From Erythrocercus mccallii (taxonomy: Eukaryota > Chordata > Aves > Passeriformes > Dicruridae): DNA of 64,000 nucleotides. The notes under the pieces are model-generated. The model ran no database searches, was not told where the DNA came from, and worked only from the letters and a program-made list of their open reading frames with translations. A program made the translations under genes and the position numbers. Positions 1-13,600 of the stretch are shown piece after piece (within the stretch, counting starts at the first letter, position 1; each line of letters starts with the position of its first letter). The DNA lies in NCBI GenBank assembly GCA_013397435.1, contig VZRG01000164.1:391042-455041 (forward strand). Direction: 5' to 3'.

Positions 1-131
1 TTAGCATCAAGGAACCTGAACCTGTTATACTACAAAATGGCTAATTATTAATATAATGACATGAGAGTGTATAAAAAAATAATTTAAAAAGTAAAAAAAG
101 GAACAAATATTCTGTAGGTACAGCTCAGGCT

Positions 132-290
132 TCATAGAATCATACAATTACAGAATCGCCTGGTTTGTAAGGGAATGTAAAGATCATCTAGTTCCAATCC
201 CCTTGATGTGGCAGGGACACCTTTCATTAGAACAGGTTGCTCAGAGCTCTGTCCAATCTGGCCTTGAGATTTACTGGGAGCTGGATTTTC
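132..290 (-). mobile_element. CR1 LINE 3'-end fragment
   Basis: Read on the minus strand this is the 3' tail of a chicken-repeat-1 non-LTR retrotransposon. On the plus strand it starts with three spaced copies of the terminal 8-base repeat (TCATAGAATCATACAATTAC), followed by the characteristic CR1 tail wording: 'aaagatcatctagttcca', then the stretch around 'aacaggttgctcagagct' and 'ggccttgaga'. It is 5'-truncated, as nearly all CR1 copies are, and has no coding capacity. The similarity fades after about position 285. The overlapping minus-strand open frame (132-362) is a by-product of the repeat. Confidence 0.85.
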
Positions 291-3200
291 AGTAGTAAGA
301 GATATTCTACACACTTTGTGAGGTTCATGGAGGTAAAACATAACCCAAAACCAGCAAACCAATGCAATGTTTCTTTTGGCTTCTGAGTTCAGATTAACAG
401 TTTTCCTAACCTCACAGAATTAGATTAGTACTAAACTCAATCCTCATTAACATTTCTGTGAGCAATTAATCCCCAACTATAATTTTTCACTAAGATAATC
501 AGTTTTATTAGCTGTCACATATTAGAGACAGATACCAGAATTTGTTTTGTTTTAGACTTTGCAGAAAAAAAAGGAAAATGAATTTTGTCAAGGGACTTAA
601 CTACTCTAAACCTACCTTTCTTCATGGGACCACACCAGTAACAATTGGTTAGATAAGTACAGATAAGTAGGTTTTTTATCCTAGATTAGCCAATAACCTC
701 CTATTGAGGCCATTTAAGTACACAAGGTTGATATTAGAGGTCCTGATGGTCTCAGACAGATGTGAGATTTACATGGGGCAATGTAAAACCTTGACTGATA
801 TTTTTACACAATTCTATTATCTAGGATCAATGAATTGTCTTCCTACCATGTGCTCCCTGTCCCCCTACTCCTGTCCACCACCTCTATGGTGCTTGTCTGC
901 CTCGCTCCTAAGAGAACTGCTGAAGGTATTATCTATTTAATTAATGGGAGACCTTTCACTTCTTGCCAGTGCAGAGTACAGTAACTTGGAGCAGGGACTA
1001 CATACTCTGAGCTACAAAGGAAGATCCTATCTTATGCAGAATAAATTAGACCTCACTTTTGACAGAAGATGCAATCATGAGACTGTGGAGGAGTCAAGGC
1101 ATCACACTCATTAAAGTTATGCCTGCAAAGGACTGAAATTTCTTTTAACAGTCACCAGTTTTGACTCGTTCAGTGGGACATCACCGTTCCTGATTTATCC
1201 GTAATTCTACAAAGAAAGAACAATGAAACAGGAAAAACATGCTAAAAAAAAGTTTTAAATAAAATCAAGAATTCTTTAGTTCACTCCAAGCTTTTAAGAC
1301 TTTATTGGTTTCCCTGTTCTGTTTATGTCAACAAATGAACTATCTCCTCTCTTTTAAATATCCATGGTCCCTTTTTGCTGTCATGTTTGAAGCCAGTAGG
1401 AGAATCTTCTGATGGTTGTAAAGACAAGATCAAGGACATACTTGTTTTCTTTATCCTCTATCATTTCTCCATTTGTCTCTGTGTCATGAAAAGTATGCAT
1501 TTCAGAGAACCCCTCAGTGCTGCAAATGAACACAAGCAATGCTGCAGACTGACAAGGCATGAACTTATTTGTTTACTCTCATTTCTTCAATAGTCGGAAC
1601 AGGAGAAATCTCTGTCCTTCAGCAATCTTTGCACAGCAGCTCTACATTCACCACAGCTCTTATTCTTTTGCTGCTAAAGTGAAAAGTGCCTTAAAGGGGG
1701 CAAGACAGGATTGTTCAGGCAATTTTGGCAGACAATGTCTGAAGAAGAAACCGTGCCTCTGTAGTCCCACAAACCAGCCTGTAAACAGTAATATAGTAAT
1801 ACCTTAGTACCATGATATACATACTAAATGATACAGTTAACACATAACTTCTAATATGTGTATTTATATATGTGCAAATATACACAGGCTGAAGCACAGT
1901 TACATAATTAATTAATTTTCCTTGCATTTAGAGACACTAGTAATGTACAATGGGCAAGACAGGAAAATAGTGATCTTGAAATGGGAGCAGGAACAAAAAT
2001 GTGGGAAGATAAGAGAACAGGGTGATGATAGAAAAAAGTGCTGAAGAAAAAGAACATGAGGGAGAAGGGTGAGGTAGGATATAAAAGTAATGAAGCAAAA
2101 AAAAGAATTAAATAGGATATCCAGACAACAAAATGCTGTAAAGATGAAAACAAAAAACTAAAGAAATTCCAAGCCTTATCCATATGTGAAAGAGCAGCAA
2201 AGTCGGATTCAAGGAACGTAACAGTCTACAAGAAACTTGTTAACAGCACTGAAGACAGGCTGTGCTGCTTATTAAGAATAGTAGTAGATTGTCCTGTAAT
2301 CTGCCATGATGTTTATCTCTGAAAAAAAAAAAAAATACATAAAACATTCCAGAAAGATTTTCTTCTGAGATGCATACCCTGAATAATGCAGAACCAAAAA
2401 TATTCAAAAAGAAGTGACACTAGAAAATGAAGCTTTCCTGTTACCATAGGCAGGTGCTTAACTGATGTAGGGCAAGAACCTCAGTTTCAGCAAATATCCT
2501 GTCTTTCCTAAGACAGACAAGAAAGTAGCAATTTAAGCCAATTATTTCCCTAATATCTTGAGATTTCCTCAGTATTTTTAGCTAACAGTGACTTGTCAAA
2601 TAAAATAAGGTGTTAGAGAAGGCTACAGAGTCTGTAAAACTCTACCTTGCAAGCAGGTGCTTGTTGATGCTTTCGTCCTTGCTTAGAGTTAATGTAAGGA
2701 GCTGATCTTTTCCTCAGCTTTAAAGGATCTTTGAGTCTTTATTTTTGAAATGACCATAATCCTGTGGAAACAAGAGGTCTTCAGTGCTCACAGAAAGAGG
2801 ACTTACAAGGGTAATCAATTTAAAGCAAGTAAAATGACAATCTTGAGTAGTGTTTTTGAATAAAAGCAGCAAAAAAGTCATATAAACCTTACATATATCA
2901 GTGACAAGATTAACAAGCTCACATTGTAGAAGACAAGAAATACATTGTGCTAAAACTTCTTGCTGTGGCCAGGGATAATTCTTTCTGACAGAAGCAGTGA
3001 GAGACAGTCCAAAGTGCTGTGGTAAATGAAAAATGGGTGGCAAATTATGAGTATAGATTTTAATGACTGTTTTTATTAGTGCTGTTAAGGCCTACTGTAT
3101 AATCTGTCCCTAGAATAATTTTCCTGTGAGCTTTCTGGGAATTAGGCATACACAAGCCCCTTTGGAAATTGTGCAGTGAAATCTTGTGCAACTCTGAAAA

Positions 3201-6200
3201 ATATACGTATCCTTGTTATACAGAACAGAACACTTTCTATCAGACCTCCTCATTTGCTTTACATACTATTGCATCAATGCATTTCTACTAGACTTCAGCA
3301 TTTAAAGCCATTTGCTGATATGAAATAAAATTTTTGTGTGCCTGAGACAATCACATAGTGCTCTTTCTGAGATCTGGACAGCAAAGACTGTTCACCAACA
3401 CTGCAAAACATATCCTAAGCCTTCATTAAAAACTCAGCCTTTTTTCCTATGGATGCCAAGCCCTTCTCAATTTGATTCTTCATCCAAGATTCACTACCTC
3501 TATCAGAGTGCATAAATCTCCATTTTGGCAGTAGTAGTTTTTAAAGGATTATAAGATTACCTGTTGAAATATCTATGAACCTAAAGCTAAATAAAAAAAA
3601 AAAAGTAATTTAAAGACCAACCCCGAATTGTTTGAAGGCCAGATATCTCAGTGCTCAGTTATCTCATAAATTAGGTAAGCCAAGTAAATCTGATCAGAGA
3701 GCAAAGCTGTGGAAAAGGGCAGGAGGCACACTTGCTGCACAAATGCTCTGTGACACCTGAACACTGGGCAGTCACCTTTTAGACTGTGGAGTTTCCACAT
3801 AGCTGACAAAAAGAACTAAGTGTCTCTCCTGATCTCCAGCTAGCATAAAGATCTTGCAATCAACATATCCTGAGCAGCATTATGGAAAATCAGAAGTGAT
3901 AAAAACCACTTGAGAAAATATTTTTACATGGATATTCTAGTTAGCACAGATAAAAAACATGTAGACAATCTCTTTTCTTTAAGAAATAATAATTTAAAAA
4001 ATCCTACTCTATCTCATATTTTAAACTGCTGTCACCTTCTGTTAGCAAAATGATTCTCCTACTCTCTTCCACTGAAAATTTTAGCAAAAAAAAAAAAAAT
4101 GGAGAAATAGCAGATGTTACATTCACTATTTATTTTTCCCTTTGTAAAAAGGAAAAACTGAGTGGGTTTTAAATTGAACAAAATTGTTGACTTCTTGTTC
4201 CTAAACTTTTTATTAGTCTCTTATCCTACAGGAATAAAAATATTCAGAGTACTCAGAGAAATGAAAAAAAAAAAAAAAAAGTAGAAGAAAAAAAGGATAC
4301 CAGCATTTTCCGGCCTTTGTACTAAATATATGAGCTCTTCATTCATCATTATTTTTTTTCATAAAAAATGTTGGATTGCCTTTCAAGGTGGTCATCTGCT
4401 TCTTACAAATATGAAATTGTTGTTTTGAAACTGAGGTGCAGGCAGATTTATTAATCCTAGGTTCTTAATTCTTGATAACCTACTGCTCACCTTGTTTTTA
4501 ATTCAAGGAACTCTTATACACAAGTGCAATACTTTATTAAAAATGTGCTTAACAGAGCTCATAACTAAAAAAGTAGTAATGTCACAGTATCACATTGACT
4601 TAATATATAAACGTTAGAACATCTGGAACCTTAATAAAAAGAAACAGTGGATGTTAGTTTTTGAGAGAAATGTTTTTTGAAAAATATATAATTTTAATTA
4701 AGCTAACTTTGTCTTAAAATAAGAGATTAGATGTTTAACTACTAATTAGGAACAGAACATCAGGAAAATAGCATGTTTCTGCCTGAATAGAACTTTGAAA
4801 ATTACTTTGATGTTCATGGACAACATTTCCAAATGTAAGGTCTTAACAAAAGACTTGAAGACATCTGCAAAGACATTTTTCTTAAAGAGAAACTAAAAAG
4901 TTTGACTTCTTTTCAGCAGCAGGAAGAAAGAAGTGATTGATTTTTCCTTCTGACTCACATAACTTAAATAAACAGGTTCAAATTGTGAATTTCAGATTAA
5001 AGGTGCTTTCAAATGTAGTTCAAAAAACCTTAGAGCTGTAAAGCCATGTGCCTTGTTACAGGCCTAGATTTATTTTGCCGTGCCCAGGACTTCAGTCTGT
5101 TGTTTCAGGTCATGCTCCCTATTATTTTAATCTATTCTGCCTTACAGGCCATGTTGCAAACATCTCAAAACCCCATGCATTTGCTGGGTTTTGCTCTCCC
5201 TGGCTCTCTGCCTGACTATCCATTTTTCTCCTAAAATACATCATTACACTTAGAGTTGAACATTCCTAGCATTTCCTTTGGAATTCAGCATCTATATACC
5301 AATACATGCATATATGTATATATCAATGCATATCTATATGTCAATATATGCCCTCATTCCCAGAAATTAGTTGCTGATTTAGATGGTTTGCTGGGCAATG
5401 TAAATTTCTCACAAAAGAAACATATTTTTCCCTCTCTTCTAACAGACGAACAAGAGTCAGAACCTTGAAAAAGGTGTTGAAGATCTGAGTGGCTATTGCA
5501 TGTGAGAGAGACAGCAGCACTTGGACACACAGGTAGTAAGTCTCTTAGATACTGGAAAGGCTGGCCACAGAGATTTTGAAACTGGGGCATTGTGACACAT
5601 CCCAGATGACAGGCCTAGCAAGCTGTACTTCTGCTCATTTCTGTGCAGATCATATTACAAAATGATACAAAATTTCCTCTTCAAAAATTGTACTAATGTG
5701 TTGCCTAGTTGTGCAGCTTTACAGAAGCTCAGGACTTTTGAAATTGTGCTGCTGTTGAGAAAAGTTCTAAAAGTAGAGAGCCATAGCCAGAAGGTTTGGA
5801 TAACTGTTGATGGTGAATCGCTGTATTTTAACTCAGTAACATGATCAATTTATCAATAACCATTTTTAAAAAGTATTTCAGTATGGCAAATTCCTGTAAT
5901 AGTCTGGCTGTTTTCTACAGTTGCTGCTGGTTTTTTGTTTTGGTTAGCTTTGTTTTGGATTTTTTTCATGGGACAGTCAGGATTTATCTAAAATATGGCT
6001 GCAACTGGCATTGCAGGGAAGCTTTTAGCACATGCAATAGGAGTAGCTGTTCTGACTTAACCACCAGATGGTTACAAAACCATGATTTTAGTTTTTTTCA
6101 TTAGCAAGCATGATTTTCCTCAAAGTCATAAGGTTTATATTAAAACTATTGTTTGCAGGAGTAATGCAGGGATGAAAAAACGTTAATGAGAGCAGTAGTA

Positions 6201-7324
6201 AGTGGATGAGGAAGTGCAGTGGGTATTTTTCTCCTGTGGAAGCAGCTGAGTTGATACATCCTATAAATTAGTAGAGTTAAGTCTATTTAATGCAAGGTTT
6301 TACCCCATTGTTCCTATTAGTAGATCTGTTTTTCATGGGGGACTATGCCAAGAACTGTCGAGGCTACACAACCTTTAACATTTTACATTAGTACCTTAAA
6401 AAGGCATTGTTGTGGATTTCCACTGTGCTGCTGGAAATAGCAAAACATTGACATTTCAAACTAGAGTAAGCATCTTAACCTTGTAAGAGCTGTAATACAC
6501 TATTTACTGTATTGTTATTACTAGCCCTGGGGCAGACTCTATAAGAAAGCCTAAAAAGCAGAAGCGTCAATTACCTACCTTCAGGATGGAAGTAAATTGT
6601 TTGACCTGATTAAAAACAAAAGTATAGGTAGCTGTAAGTGGGTAGGAAGGTCCTTTAAAGCACCACCTTTATAGCATTCCATTGAGAAAACATCATTCTC
6701 CCGAGACCTAATGAAGGAAAGGATGCACTTCAGGGAAGTAGAATGCTCAGTATGTGTCTAGCAAATCTAAAACACAAACCATAACAGATGTGACACTTGA
6801 ACAAATGGCAGAAGGACAGAAGGGAGCACTTATGCCACAGCTTCTACTCTGGAAGAGAAAATATTTTCTTTCCTACTTACTCTGGATTTTTGCTTGAAGA
6901 GGAGTAAATAGGGAGAGAAGAAGGCCAAACACAAGACAGGTCAGTTTTAGCTCCCAAATGCAGCAGTAACAGTAGGCTTCATCCTCTCCGCTTCTATGGC
7001 AATGCAAGGATTTGGTGAACTGTGAGGAAAACTACCTGCAAGAGATTAGTGACGGCAGAACTACTTTCTGCAGCTGGTCTTGTCAGGAAAAAAAGGTCTG
7101 GTTTAGATGCGAGAAGCAGGGAACACCAGCGCACACACTAGTTCTGATCTCAGCTGCAAAGAGTGCCCATGTGCCCAAAAGAGGCTAAGGAGTCACCACG
7201 GATTATTCTCTGGAATGTGCATGTCCATGTGCAGCAGTAGCCAATGGAAGATGACAAAATATTGAGCATGTCAAGAAAAATCTTGAGAACAAGGCAGAAG
7301 GTTGCCTTTTGCCTGTGTAAAACC
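291..7324. other. AT-rich non-coding stretch, no gene seen
   Basis: No recognisable gene, RNA or full-length mobile element. All three frames on each strand are broken by frequent stops, and the open frames of 60-107 codons here have no recognisable domain. Notable are poly-A runs at 2322-2335, 4086-4099 and 4264-4280, and a purine-rich plus strand at about 1950-2170, which creates a low-complexity Phe/Leu/Ser-rich shadow frame on the other strand. Confidence 0.6.
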
Positions 7325-7700
7325 TGTGGCATTCATGCCTTGAATATTTAATGCGTCCTGGTCTCCACATCCCAGGACAGATGTAGCAGATTTGGAAGCA
7401 AAGAAGGGCAGCAAACACAATCAAGGGATGAAGTATCCCACATGTTTGAAAGGTTTGAACAGCCTGGGATCCTAAAATGGATAAGGAGAAGGTGTGTTGG
7501 CATTTTAACTGAGGCTTACAAGATGATGAATATAGTGGATTGGAGGACTGCAGGACGAATTTTCACCCCACCATGTACCAAGGGTACTTGCTAAAACTAG
7601 TGAGACATCACCTTAAAACTGGTGAATAAAATACTTTTTACAGAGAAATTGATGAACTTTAGACTTTAGCAGCTGCTACCACTGGATTTTGTATAGGTAG
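7325..7700 (+). mobile_element. Old, decayed CR1 LINE internal/3' fragment
   Basis: The order of short matches follows the region downstream of the CR1 reverse transcriptase. It starts with 'atttggaagcaaagaagggcagcaa' type wording (around 7390), which corresponds to the usual 'gaaaaggtgcagagaagggcaac'. Next comes a block around 7490-7530 ('ataaggagaaggtg', 'cttacaagatgatgaat') and then a block around 7590-7640 ('aaaactagtgagacatca', 'actttttacagaga'). The copy is heavily diverged, with no open frame kept and no 3' terminal repeat visible. This is inferred from pattern order, not an alignment; a RepeatMasker search would settle it. Confidence 0.6.
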
Positions 7701-10594
7701 AAGAATGAGTGGTTGCAAAAGATTCTGAGCAAACTCCTAAACAGATTTCTGAGCAGATACTAGGGGGAATATGTACTGTCTGACATGCTTAATACTGTGT
7801 TAATACACTTAAAACATTTTAAACCACTGCTCAAAACGGCTGTGGAAGTTGGGAAGGACAGGTGAACGGATTTGAAAAACGATCCAGACACGTATGTTTC
7901 TCCTTGCTGATGAAGAGCTCTTTTTTGCTACCGTCATGGTGGTATGCCTGGCTAGATGAATCATTGTGGTACCATCCAGTAGGGATTTTTGTGCTGATTT
8001 TATCAGATACAAAATTACTGATGTTTTTTAATTCAAGTCAGTGCTTCAGGCTTACATTTGAAAATTTAACTCATTTCAAAATCCTAATAATCTTTCCTTT
8101 GTAAGTATTTTCCTCTTATAGCTAATTCATATAGTAAAGGACACACTTTTTTTTAGTTTTAACTATAGACATGTCCTTCAAAATAGAGGTAGCACTTAAT
8201 CAGTCCAATTCTACTGTATCTCAAATATATACTCATCTCCATAAGTACATGAGCACATACTTTTTAAAAGAGTAACTTTGGAGGTGACAAGTTGGGCACG
8301 GAAAAGCAGGACAGTCTGTGAATTTCATGTCTGCTACAATTCCCTCTCTCTCTTCTGTCTGATGTTTAACGTCCCAGTCATTCTTGCCTAGTTGCCTCTG
8401 TGCAGCTCCAGAGTGATGGAGCTGGATCTCCCTCATAGGAACTACCAGCTCTGCAGGGCTCCCCTGTGGCCTCTGCCTCTTCAGAAAACTTGAGTGTCAA
8501 AGGCATAACACACAGAACAAGACAATTGTTGCAGTGCTTTCATATTGTGCCCTGCTTAAAGAGAAGCCTGACTTCCACAATGTCACAGTCTTTATTTCTA
8601 GAAACCATGGTCATGAACAGATAAAATGAAAACACAATAGAACTAGTGATAGGATGTTAATAACATTTTGTTCTTATTATCTTTCCTGAAAGTTACAGCT
8701 TATGTGATGTCTCAAAATTCTTCTATGAGATAGAGAAGGGATATTCATATTCTCATTTTACATGCAAATACAGTACCATTAATTGTCTTGAGGTGTATCG
8801 TCTATCTAGATTGTAAAAGAGGTAATTCAATGAACTGTAACCTTAATTTACCAATTCTCCATACTCTTTTCTATCCCCTGGTGGATGTTGTTTTCACTAG
8901 AAATTACGATAAAATAAGAAATTTCTTATGCTGAAACAATACTACTTGCTTTGTGACTGCAGTCTGGCTATCTTTTGACTGTCCTTCCTCGTTACCATGT
9001 GAATGTCTGTTTTAATTTCTTTTGCCGCGAGTATATCTGCCTGGAAATTTCCATCCAGCTTGCTATAAAAACAAAGAGGACATTGTTCCCAGAAAATATG
9101 TTCTCTATACTGCTGAAAGAAGTTTTCCCTTGGTGTTAATGTGTCTATGTACTCCACTCCCGCTTCTCTTTTAACTTGATTGTATTCTATGCAGGTTCTT
9201 ACACTGCAGCCAAGACTTTGGTGTCTGAATACCTCGTACAGCTAGGCACCCATCAAGGTGAGCTATGGTGATCAAGTTTACACTCTATTCCCTCTCCTCA
9301 CATAAAAGGATGTTGTATTGGATCTGGCTGAACATGTTCCACAGCTACTAATTGTTTTTGAGCTTCTGCAAACAAAATTAAGGTCAAAGAAAGAAGCATT
9401 ACAGTAATGCTTGAATGTTGATATTTTTGGTCATTCTTAATCCTAGTTTCAATTTTTCCAGCTCAGAGGTGAACAGGGGTAAAATTATGCATCCTGAACC
9501 CAAGGGTGGCACTCCTAAAATGAGGGAATGCTTAAAAAGCACTACTGCCCAGATAGTAACTGAAAATTCCCAAAGATGTGGCAGTACTTGATCTTATTGT
9601 ATTGAATACTTATTTGCAAAGACTTTTCATAAATATTGATTATTATCATTTAATTCCGTGGCTGAGTAGGTAAATTGCTGCTACTAGAGGAATGTCTCAT
9701 CTTTGGCTTTCTATCCACAGAAGCACCACTGTGCACTGTTCTTCAGGTAGAATTTCTCCAATTAAGTTTGGAGGCAATGGCTTGCAAGCATTTGCAGATC
9801 TTATTATTTGTGGCCATATAATGTAACTTTTTATAAGAGACTTGCAGTTTTGAAATGTAATTGGGGGAATTCAGCACCATACTTTGCCAGACAAAGGTCA
9901 GCCAGCAGGTCCTTACCAGGTTTACTGCAAACTGCTGAAGAAATACTTTACTGCAGTCTGCTTACTGTGATGTTGAGAAAAGATGCTGTCATTTATGATG
10001 TCTGAAGAGCTGTGTCTTCACCTGTAGCTTCAGTTGCCAGCGCTGCTACACAAAGTCGATGGAGCACATTATGGATTTTTCACTTGCCTGGAAGACGAAA
10101 ATCAATTCCCATCTAATACAGCAGGAGGTCACTAAATACTACTAGCTGCTCTGTGACACTGTAGACTTAAGCAGTCCTCCTATGAGACAGAAAAGAGTAA
10201 GGAACAGGATCCTGTAGTGCATTAGTACACAGATAAATAGAGAGGAAAATTAGACACTGAAAATAATGATCTGAGAAAAGAGAGTAAGCCTCAATTTTTT
10301 ACAGAATATCAGGACATAAACTTTGCACACAGAAGCTGGAACAACTCCATTTGGGTCAGACTTGTTACAAAATTGTCTTATGATGGAGAGCTTGAACTTG
10401 CATGCACACAGTAAATCTACCACAGGTGAGACTGTAGGTCATTCAGTAAGAGAGTGCTGCAGCTCTGAGTGACGTATAACGTTCTGCAGTTGAAAGAAAG
10501 TTTAAAATGGTGTAGGCAGCTCAATGCTGGAAGGTATTTATGAGACATAGGTATGAATAAACAAAGGAATAAAAGGAATCCAGATAATATCCTA
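7701..10594. other. Non-coding stretch; one candidate exon only
   Basis: AT-rich unique sequence with no recognisable gene or repeat family, apart from the possible short exon at 9195-9257, which is listed separately. Open frames at 7809-8104 overlap on both strands and have no familiar motif. Confidence 0.55.
9195..9257 (+). other. Candidate 63-nt internal exon (unconfirmed)
   Basis: A pyrimidine-containing tract ending in TTCTATGCAG precedes the block, and a strong donor, CAAG|GTGAGC, follows it. Only one of the three plus frames is open throughout: two bases of a split codon, twenty codons, then one base. The length is a multiple of three, so inclusion or skipping would keep frame. The peptide includes YTAAKTLVSEYLVQLG, which I do not recognise. 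A 20-codon open frame between splice-like signals is common by chance, and I found no companion exon in the window. Treat it as a lead only. Confidence 0.15.
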
Positions 10595-10670
10595 GAAGTG
10601 AAGTGAAGTGAAGTGAAGTGAAGTGAAGTGAAGTGAAGTGAAGTGAAGTGAAGTGAAGTGAAGTGAAGTA
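10595..10670 (+). repeat. (GAAGT)n pentanucleotide microsatellite
   Basis: About fifteen essentially perfect copies of a 5-bp unit, GAAGT/AAGTG, running from 10595 to 10670 with no interruptions. On the minus strand the array is translated as repeated Thr-Ser-Leu-His-Phe inside a 79-codon open frame (10521-10760). That frame is an artefact of a stop-free 5-mer. Confidence 0.97.
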
Positions 10671-13600
10671 AGCTGTGCTATTATCGTTATGATATATAGT
10701 CATTTTCCTATTGAGGGAATGACCAAGACAGTTAGTGGGACACAAAATACCTGCATACATCTGTGAATAAAAGCTGAATATACTTTTAAACTGTGATAAA
10801 ATAATCAGTTTATATTTGTGTAAAAAGAGGTTTTGGTTTTTTCAGTATGAGGACATGGCTGAATGTCGTTGTTCGTAACTGCCGGGTGACAAATTCATTA
10901 TATGGAAAAGCCTACACCTGAGGGTTGCTGTTCAGATTGCTGTTTAAAGCTGACAAACTTTGCTGCTGATAGGCGGGTGTGTGTAAAATCCTTTATCATG
11001 TTGCAAACAGGGAGGAGGTCAGGCTGAAGCAACATGGTGAGCCTGATTACACAGGTTTTCCCTAATGGGTGGTGATGACCATGTGTGCTCCTGTAGGATT
11101 TGTACCATCTAGAAGAGGGATGCTACACTGGGAATTGCAGAAAGATAAAGGAACACAATAAGGAGAAGCCGAAGGACTTTTGTTTGAAGGTGTAGGACAA
11201 GCAGTTAGTGCAGTGAGGCAACTAAGTAAGTCCAGACAGTTGAGAAGAAAAGGGACTGGGGAGGTCAAAAAACCAAAAACTAAGTCATCACTCTCATCTC
11301 TCATTTATTTTTCAGATATCCACATTGAAAAAAGTGTGGATCACTGTACTCCATGGAAAGGCATGTAAGAAAGAAAAATATACCTAAACCTGAGGTACCT
11401 TCTCAATTTAAACATTCCCTTATTTTGCAAAGCACTCAGTTGACTTTAGGAAGGATATCACTTTCAGTGAATGGTGTCGGAGCAAAGTCTTAAACAGATC
11501 ATCAGTGAATAAAACAGAATTATAATGCTGTCATTCAAGCTCAGGATCAATTAGAACATGTCACAGTTTTACTAGAAGGAGTTTACTCATTACCAGCTCT
11601 TACAGCAGTAGATTATCATGGAAGCAAACACTTGCCAAAGCAGTCAGTAAATCAAAGAGAGATGTTCCTCTGGAAACAGGCCTGGTTTTTTCCTTTGTGG
11701 GTAGAAATAGCAAAAGAACTATTAAAAAAAAAAAAGAAGGAAAAGAAAAACCGCCTCCTTTAATTTAATTGTATTTGCTCAGTACTTTAGAGAATTTATG
11801 ATAGTGAGACATATATATCTACTGAGCATCTATTCCATCTTGAATTATATTCTCTTGGGTCAAATTTTTGGAGTTTCACTGCACAGGCAATGAAGCAAAG
11901 AATAGATCTAAATTGGTTTTAAATTAATCAAGCTCACAGTTAAAAAGCAGAGCATCATCACTTAGGTTAAATGTCAGTCGTTCATCTTCACTTTCATGTA
12001 TTTTTTTGAACTTACCATAATTGACCTTTTCAGGTGTAGCACCCAGTTAAAACCTGGAGAAAATGACAATATGATAAGAGAAGGACAATTTCAGTTATGA
12101 CAAAGTCTTTATATAGAAGATGAGATATGAAGATGTTAATTAATCCCTTCTCACCATTTTCCACAGTAGGGCAATAACACTTTCAGATTGATGCTAGTTG
12201 TAATGGATGTCATATCACAGCTGAATTAAAGGTGGGCAAAGAAAGTACAAAAATGACTTTAAAAGGAATGAGAAAAGCTTTGTTCAAAGCTACATAAGTG
12301 AGTGGAAATATTATGATGGATTTCTGTGAGATTTATATCGGATCTTTAGTGCAAAATTGGAAATTTATTCAGGTTTTGATAACTTGAATAAGATAGCTAC
12401 CCTTTAGCCTACTGAATTGTCTTTGAATTTCCCTCTTTGATCCTCTTTTTTCCAGTCTGTGAACTGTTCCTTGTTAAAATAGCACAAACTATCTTTGGGA
12501 AGAAGAATGAAAACACCTTGTTTGGAGCTTCCAAATAATTATACCAGCCAAAGAAATTTCATATATGCCCCTCCTTGCCTATGTCACTGCAGTCTGACTC
12601 TTCTTGCTTCTCTACTGAATCAAATTAACATCTGGCAGCAGGCATATTTTTATCTCAGATTATAAAAAAATTCCGTTTTTGAAGTAAGCTCTGAATGTTT
12701 AGCACACAATAATAGCTTTTCTTGCTTGAGTGCAGCAGAGCATGTTGGAAAGTAAGCTGGGGGCTAGCTGTGAGTCAGGAAGCGCATGCATGGGCAAGGT
12801 TTGTGCCAAGAGGGAATTGCTTCCTTCAATATTTGGCAGATTAACAATATCAGTGAAGTCAATGGGTCTATTCACAAACATAGACAAACTTTGGCAATTT
12901 GGGCGCAGTCTTCTCAGTTGCTGGGCTGCAGAAATGGAGCTTTCACCTGCCTCAGTTAAACCAAGTTACCATAATCTCACTGGTTTTAGAAGGACAAAAC
13001 ACAAACGAAAGATGCAAGATTGTCACAGTGTTGATCAGAAGTTCTTTCTTCCAATAATCTGCTGTTTGCTTAGGACCATGCAAGTTTTTCTGGGATGATT
13101 CTTGTATTTCTAGCATAGACAAATCTCCCATTAGCTTCACACTCCATCCTGCTGAAAGTAGTATTGATTGAATATAGGTTTGGTCCGCATCATTATCTCA
13201 GTTTTCTCCAGTGAGCTATGTTATTATTTTTAACTGTCATCATGTGTGTCAATCTTTTAGTCACATCTGCTACTTAAAAGTTGTTCTTAGATCATTGATC
13301 ATTTGTTCCTGAATCTTCAATAGTTAGTAAAATCCTTTGGATCAAGAAATGACATTAGCACTACAAATAAACAGAGTGACTTCATTACACTTCTCCTATT
13401 TTGTTTTGGCTTTCATTGTTTTGAGAACCAAGCAGCTTGGTATGTGTGGGAAACAAAATCAGTTTTATCTGGAAGACTATTTAGTGTCTTATGAAATGAG
13501 TCTGTGCTTAATAATGTGTGGACTCAAAATGAAACTACTCAATCCTTCTTGGGGCTGAGAATACAGGCACAGATTTAAGAAAAAACCTCCTAGTTTTAAA

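Noticed and set aside
10521..10760. Minus-strand protein with repeated Thr-Ser-Leu-His-Phe
   Set aside because: It is the translation of the (GAAGT)n microsatellite.
12730..13098. 122-codon plus-strand open frame
   Set aside because: No recognisable domain, overlapped by open minus frames, and no splice or promoter context; kept only as a possible conserved non-coding block.
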